Of a stretch of DNA of 8,740 bases, positions 6,653 through 8,740 are shown piece by piece. The notes under the pieces were generated by a model, which saw only the letters and a program-made list of their open reading frames with translations, made no database searches and had not been told where the DNA came from. Where the stretch lies: NCBI GenBank assembly GCA_018368455.1, contig JAGZEG010000032.1:1-8740 (forward strand), written 5' to 3'. Each line of letters starts with the position of its first letter. Position 1 is the stretch's first letter. The DNA comes from Coriobacteriia bacterium (GTDB lineage: Bacteria > Actinomycetota > Coriobacteriia > Coriobacteriales > UMGS124). Both the position numbers and the translations under genes were made by a program.

Positions 6653-6760
6653 GATGGCCCAAAATGTAGCCAGCGGGGATGGGCCGTCCGAGACACCAAG
6701 AGGGGGACGGCGGTGCACAATCAAGCGTATTTTGGCCATCGTCCGGTTGGTGTGATGGCC
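6653..6760. promoter_or_regulatory. Cluster of three GATGGCC heptamers, candidate operator
   Basis: GATGGCC occurs at 6653-6659 (plus), 6734-6740 (minus) and 6754-6760 (plus). The last two form a perfect 7-base inverted repeat with a 13-base spacer, so the arm centres are 20 bases apart, about two helical turns. The first two share flanks: CGATGGCCCAAAAT on the plus strand and CGATGGCCAAAAT on the minus strand. The cluster lies 148-255 bases before the oxidoreductase start. A dimeric regulator such as the neighbouring LuxR-type protein could bind here; that link is inference. Confidence 0.4.
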
Positions 6761-6841
6761 TGAGCTGGGGAAATGGCAGAGTCAAGCGCTGCGTGGCGCA
6801 ATGTGCGAGGCGGCTTTGGGCTGGCTGGTCCGCGCCCTGGC

Positions 6842-6865
6842 CGCCCGGCTACGCATGCCCGGGCG
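6842..6865 (-). terminator. GC-rich hairpin just after the regulator stop
   Basis: Perfect 7-base arms CGCCCGG (6842-6848) and CCGGGCG (6859-6865) enclose a 10-base loop that contains GCATGC. It sits 18 bases past the TAA of the regulator. No T-run follows on the minus strand, so it may be a weak terminator or a 3'-end stabiliser, with some read-through into the oxidoreductase. Confidence 0.45.
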
Positions 6866-6883
6866 TGCGCGAGGCTGCGCGCT

Positions 6884-8302
6884 TTACCGGGCGCGCTCCT
6901 CGATGAGGTCGAGCAGCTCCTGGCGGCTGTGGATGCCGAGCTTGTCGTAGACCTTGCGCGTGTGCGTGCGCACGGTGTTCTCCGAGATGGACAGTCGCTC
7001 GGCTATGTAGCGCTTCGAGCGCCCCTCGCAGATGAGCGTGGCTACCTCGCTTTCGCGCTCTGTGAGGCCGCCCTGTTGGGCAAGCGCCCCGAGCGCTTGC
7101 TGGCGCGCGGCGTAGCGTTCGAAGGAGGCGGGGTCGGCGGCTTCGGGCGTGAACAGCCGCGTGTCGCGGTTGCTGCGCACGCCGGCGATGAGCGCGATGA
7201 CGGTTGCCAGCACGAGCACGTAGAACACGTACATCTCGATGCCGCGGTCATAGAGGGCGGCACCCGCTGCGTGTGAGATGGCAAGGCCGCCCAGCTCCGT
7301 TGCCGGCAGCAAGGCCCACCCGAAGCCGAACGTCGCGAACGGGTGGTGGGGCATGCGGCAGACGAGGACGGCGAGCGTCGCCACGAGCATGAAGTTGAAG
7401 ATGTTGCGCGCGTAGTCCGAGGCCATGCCGGCTACGGGCGAGTCCTCGTTGTCGTAGAAGCTCAGCGTGAGGACGAGCGCCGTGAATATGAGCAGCAGGC
7501 CGATCTGGCACATGAGGCCCAGGTCGACGCTCTTCGACGAGGAGAGCACGAACGCGAGCAGTGCGATGGGCAGCGCGACTTTGACGAGCATGCCGATGGC
7601 GATGACGGCGAGGTTGCTCTGCTCGTCGGGCAGGGCCACCTGGAACGCGCCGAGCGTGAGGCCGTACAGCACGACGAGCACGACGTAGGGAACGAGGGCG
7701 CCCGCGCTCATGGGGCGAGAGTGCGGGGCGGCGCTGGCGGAGTCGGCTGCCTGAGCCGAGAGCTCCCCGACGTAGGCGGAGGCGCGGCGGCACATGAGCA
7801 GGCAGGCCAGGGGCAGCGGGGCGACGATGACGCCGGCGGCCGTGGCCGGCAGCAGCTCGAGCGGGAAGCGCAGGGCGGCGCCGATGGCGAACGATGCCAG
7901 CACGAAGAACACGGCCTCGCGTTCCTGGAGCCTGCCGTAGACGAACGCGCACTGCAGGTAGCACCAGGCCATCGTGGCGCCGGCGAGCACGGCGGTTGCG
8001 AGGGGCAGCCACGGGGCGAGCCCGGCGACGGGGGCGATGAACAGGACGGTGGGCGCGCACATGAGCAGCGCGAGTGGCAGGGGAGTCTTGGGGAAACGGC
8101 TTGTCCCGGCGTCGTGGCCTCGCAGCAGGGCGACCAGCGCGACGAGCGCGGCGGTGAGCGCCTCGGCGCCGTAGAACGCCATGAAGCAGGAGGAGTCATA
8201 GCTGTAGAGCGGCTTGATGACGAACAGCGTCCACGCACGTGGGCAGACGAGGGCAAAGAGCCAAATGACCTGCGATGATGCAAACAACCGCTTGAGATTC
8301 AC
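6884..8302 (-). CDS. Membrane LuxR-type transcriptional regulator, about 12 helices plus C-terminal HTH
   Basis: A 472-residue predicted inner-membrane regulator. About twelve hydrophobic segments fill residues 10-375, with a soluble linker at 376-410. A GerE/LuxR helix-turn-helix follows at 411-470: LTERESEVATLICEGRSKRYIAERLSISENTVRTH and KLGIHSRQEL carry the usual LTxRExEV, IAExLxIS and TVRTH residues. The membrane part probably senses a ligand and the HTH faces the cytoplasm; there is no phosphoreceiver domain. This class is expanded in Eggerthellaceae, usually beside FAD reductases or molybdoenzymes, which fits control of the Tat oxidoreductase 378 bases downstream. The start is GTG 8302, with GAGGGAG (8315-8309) six bases upstream; an ATG at 8431 would add 43 Arg/Pro-rich residues and is rejected. 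No frameshift is seen. The inducer is unknown. Confidence 0.9.
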   Translation of the reverse strand: MNLKRLFASSQVIWLFALVCPRAWTLFVIKPLYSYDSSCFMAFYGAEALTAALVALVALLRGHDAGTSRFPKTPLPLALLMCAPTVLFIAPVAGLAPWLPLATAVLAGATMAWCYLQCAFVYGRLQEREAVFFVLASFAIGAALRFPLELLPATAAGVIVAPLPLACLLMCRRASAYVGELSAQAADSASAAPHSRPMSAGALVPYVVLVVLYGLTLGAFQVALPDEQSNLAVIAIGMLVKVALPIALLAFVLSSSKSVDLGLMCQIGLLLIFTALVLTLSFYDNEDSPVAGMASDYARNIFNFMLVATLAVLVCRMPHHPFATFGFGWALLPATELGGLAISHAAGAALYDRGIEMYVFYVLVLATVIALIAGVRSNRDTRLFTPEAADPASFERYAARQQALGALAQQGGLTERESEVATLICEGRSKRYIAERLSISENTVRTHTRKVYDKLGIHSRQELLDLIEERAR

Positions 8303-8308
8303 TGTCGA

Positions 8309-8315
8309 CTCCCTC
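8309..8315 (-). promoter_or_regulatory. Ribosome-binding site that sets the regulator GTG start
   Basis: GAGGGAG, six bases before GTG at 8302. It decides against the in-frame ATG at 8431. Confidence 0.7.
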
Positions 8316-8336
8316 GCTTGTGCCTCTGTGGGAGTG

Positions 8337-8342
8337 ATTCTA
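8337..8342 (-). promoter_or_regulatory. Possible -10 hexamer for the regulator gene
   Basis: TAGAAT on the minus strand, 34 bases before the GTG start, which would give a 5' leader of roughly 25-30 bases. No TTGACA-like hexamer sits 16-18 bases upstream (those positions read CCGCAC and similar), so this would be an activator-dependent or weak promoter. Confidence 0.35.
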
Positions 8343-8421
8343 CGCCAGGTGGTGGAGGCGTGCGGCGCGGGAGGACGGGGCACGGCAGGTTCGCGGGGAT
8401 CGGGCAGGCTTCTTGTCGCGA

Positions 8422-8466
8422 GACCCGCCACTTGTGGCCAGAAGGCCGAGCTGTGTATGGCGGGTC
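8422..8466. repeat. Nested inverted repeat GACCCGCCA/TGGCGGGTC
   Basis: Perfect 9-base arms (8422-8430 and 8458-8466) enclose 27 bases that contain an inner GGCC-AGAA-GGCC hairpin. The structure lies 120 bases before the regulator start and could fold as a two-stem RNA or a cruciform. No T-run follows on either strand. Confidence 0.6.
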
Positions 8467-8568
8467 GGACGCGCGCGATTTCCGTCTCCCACGCGGCCCG
8501 GCAAAACCGCAGGTGAGCGCTGTGCCCTTGCGAGGTGCGAAGCCGGGTGCCCCAAACGTGCCATACAC
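8453..8568. repeat. Inverted pair GTGTATGGC / GCCATACAC
   Basis: Perfect 9-base elements at 8453-8461 (plus) and 8560-8568 (read on minus) are separated by 98 bases. After GTGTATGGC the two copies continue GGGTCGG and ACGTTTGG, so they look like two degenerate copies of one element in opposite orientation. Confidence 0.5.
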
Positions 8569-8690
8569 GCCCGGCGTTTCTGTCCGCGCGGGCGCCGTTT
8601 CCGTGCGGCGGCCTGCGCTACGCTGCTCGCGGCCTCCCGCTCGCTCGCATCCCTTGCGGCGCCTCGCTCCTGCGGGCACCCGGCTTTCGC
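8537..8690. repeat. Near-perfect inverted repeat of 16-17 bases
   Basis: GCGAAGCCGGGTGCCC (8537-8552) and GGGCACCCGGCTTTCGC (8674-8690) are reverse complements except for one extra base. They are separated by 121 bases. The second arm lies between the two copies of the 28-base direct repeat. Confidence 0.6.
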
Positions 8691-8740
8691 CCGTGGCGCC
8701 CGCGCGCCCCACCGCTCGCACCCCTTGCGGCGCCTCGCTC
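8642..8740. repeat. Direct repeat, two 28-base copies at the window edge
   Basis: The copies at 8642-8669 and 8713-8740 differ at one position (T at 8650, C at 8721). The period is 71 bases. The shared core includes CCCTTGCGGCGCCTCGCTC. The second copy ends at the last base of the window, so more copies may follow outside it. Confidence 0.7.

Larger units (their letters stand above)
6506..6883 (-). other. 378-base gap between regulator and oxidoreductase genes
   Basis: No gene is supported. It holds a hairpin just after the regulator stop, the GATGGCC cluster (6653-6760), and the SD of the oxidoreductase. AT-rich patches on the minus strand, AAAATA (6735-6725 area) and TACATT (6668-6663), could serve as -10 elements, but neither has a recognisable -35. 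The open frame continuing upstream of the Tat signal to 6739 is rejected as coding because the SD, Tat motif and family homology all begin at 6505. Confidence 0.5.
8303..8740. other. 438-base repeat-rich noncoding region upstream of the regulator
   Basis: No gene is supported: open frames here are Arg/Pro/Gly-rich and lack an SD or any recognisable family. The first 40 bases hold the regulator SD and a candidate -10. The rest is dominated by overlapping direct and inverted repeats, each listed separately. The upstream neighbour of the regulator lies outside the window. Confidence 0.55.

Noticed and set aside
8299..8721. A 140-codon minus-strand frame upstream of the regulator
   Set aside because: It is low complexity and Arg/Pro-rich, crosses all the inverted repeats, and ends inside the regulator start region; no SD found.
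8422..8740. CRISPR array
   Set aside because: The repeats are two-copy, of different lengths, mostly inverted, and without regular spacers.

Overview
The window is high-GC DNA, and I read it as chromosome of a gut actinobacterium of the class Coriobacteriia, most likely Eggerthellaceae (Eggerthella/Gordonibacter type). The reasons are a Tat-exported lone flavoprotein reductase next to a 12-helix membrane protein ending in a LuxR helix-turn-helix, and an NRAMP-related protein of the NRMT (Mg2+/Mn2+) type beside an MgtE-like protein. The placement is inference from gene types; no marker gene is present.

Layout. Bases 1-65 hold the last codons of a plus-strand gene that starts outside the window. 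Everything else I can support is on the minus strand, so transcription runs from high to low coordinates. In that order the genes are: a LuxR-type membrane regulator (8302-6884); a 378-base gap with a repeated GATGGCC heptamer; a Tat-signal FAD-dependent oxidoreductase (6505-4895) followed by a strong hairpin; a 404-base leader/intergenic region; an MgtE-like CBS protein with two predicted N-terminal PRC-barrel-like domains (4490-2667); an NRAMP-related divalent-metal transporter (2667-1189) whose ATG overlaps the upstream stop as TAATG; and a 5-formyltetrahydrofolate cyclo-ligase (1010-255).

Two functional units stand out. The first is a predicted regulator/reductase pair, of the kind Coriobacteriia use to respire small organic acceptors; the substrate cannot be read from sequence. 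The second is a translationally coupled metal-transport pair. The NRAMP-like subunit has the NRMT-type binding site (DAGG instead of DPGN, APW instead of MPH). The MgtE-like partner keeps the Mg2+-sensing domains, but its membrane domain has lost the GN-type and TM5 aspartate features of a working MgtE pore, so it may act as a regulatory subunit.

The most unusual DNA structures are three. One is a three-copy tandem repeat of period 51 that duplicates the ribosome-binding site and start codon region of the cyclo-ligase gene (984-1127). Another is the GATGGCC cluster upstream of the oxidoreductase. The third is a nest of interlocking direct and inverted repeats upstream of the regulator (8422-8740). 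The long open frames antisense to these genes are normal high-GC shadows.
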